Below are positions 63,978 to 64,000 of a stretch of DNA of 64,000 bases, piece after piece (positions within the stretch are counted from its first letter, which is position 1; each line of letters opens with the position of its first letter). The stretch is from Alphaproteobacteria bacterium (lineage in GTDB: Bacteria; Pseudomonadota; Alphaproteobacteria; Micropepsales; Micropepsaceae). The DNA is taken from assembly GCA_021325375.1 (NCBI GenBank), contig JAJPHG010000024.1:124001-188000 (forward strand), given 5' to 3'. The notes under the pieces are model-generated. The model did no database searches, had not been told where the DNA came from, and saw only the letters and a list, made by a program, of their open reading frames with translations. Made by a program: the position numbers and the translations under genes.

Positions 63978-64000
63978 AGTTTTGTTTGCTGGATAAATGA

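Overview
The window is GC-rich alphaproteobacterial chromosome. The grounds are a hopanoid locus of the alphaproteobacterial type (hpnK-L-A-B-C-D-E-shc-hpnG, hpnH-ispH, hpnM, hpnN), a gene transfer agent (GTA) head-tail cluster of the Rhodobacter capsulatus type, dense start/stop overlaps of the ATGA kind, and many palindromic intergenic repeats. I cannot name the genus; a hopanoid-producing, non-Rhodobacterales alphaproteobacterium is the best reading.

Layout. (1) 1-16830: hopanoid synthesis and lipid trafficking. Isoprenoid supply (ispH, ispA) feeds squalene synthesis (hpnC, hpnD, hpnE), cyclisation (shc), side-chain chemistry (hpnH, hpnG, hpnA, hpnB, hpnK) and transport to or maintenance of the outer membrane (hpnL, hpnM, hpnN, mlaA). 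hpnH carries an in-frame TGA at codon 292. (2) 16888-29462: beta-oxidation (thiolase, multifunctional FadJ-like enzyme, enoyl-CoA hydratase), a cupin, an orphan ExbD/TolR, an MBL-fold hydrolase, a beta-barrel-like protein, a RimK-like ATP-grasp ligase, a membrane protein, EttA and a lipoprotein. (3) 29486-32267: a 2.8-kb IS1595-family element with near-perfect 24-bp terminal inverted repeats and an 8-bp target duplication. It carries passenger genes, including a HEPN-like protein, and sits inside a pre-existing palindromic repeat. (4) 32464-33132: a nitroreductase. (5) 33400-52562: a GTA cluster on the minus strand, from gp1 (small terminase) to gp15 (megatron) plus a DUF2793 tail protein, interrupted by five accessory genes. 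The gp10/tail assembly chaperone pair looks as if it is expressed by a -1 frameshift. (6) 52600-55367: a secreted hypothetical protein, then a divergent TIR-domain gene and a putative HTH/sensor gene in an AT-richer island. (7) 55389-62269: a PBP1A-type peptidoglycan synthase, two tandem GLUG-repeat surface proteins, and a DUF1214/DUF1254 pair. (8) 62546-63977: an NMT1/THI5-type binding protein, then a small GIY-YIG nuclease gene lying exactly between the two inverted arms of a repeat that elsewhere in the window has no gene.

Repeats are the strongest unexplained layer. There are at least five palindromic families: R0 near 0.7 kb; R1 with arms based on CCCTCCCCTTGAGGGAGGG; R2 based on CCTCTCCCTTGAGGGAGAGG; R3 with TGTCATGGCCCGC arms; and R4, hairpins of degenerate 7-mers (GAATRGC). 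Copies of R4 occur only inside the GTA cluster. Several repeats run into coding sequence and supply stop codons or terminal residues.

Coordinates, reading frames and motifs were read from the sequence. Family assignments come from recalled family signatures without database searches.
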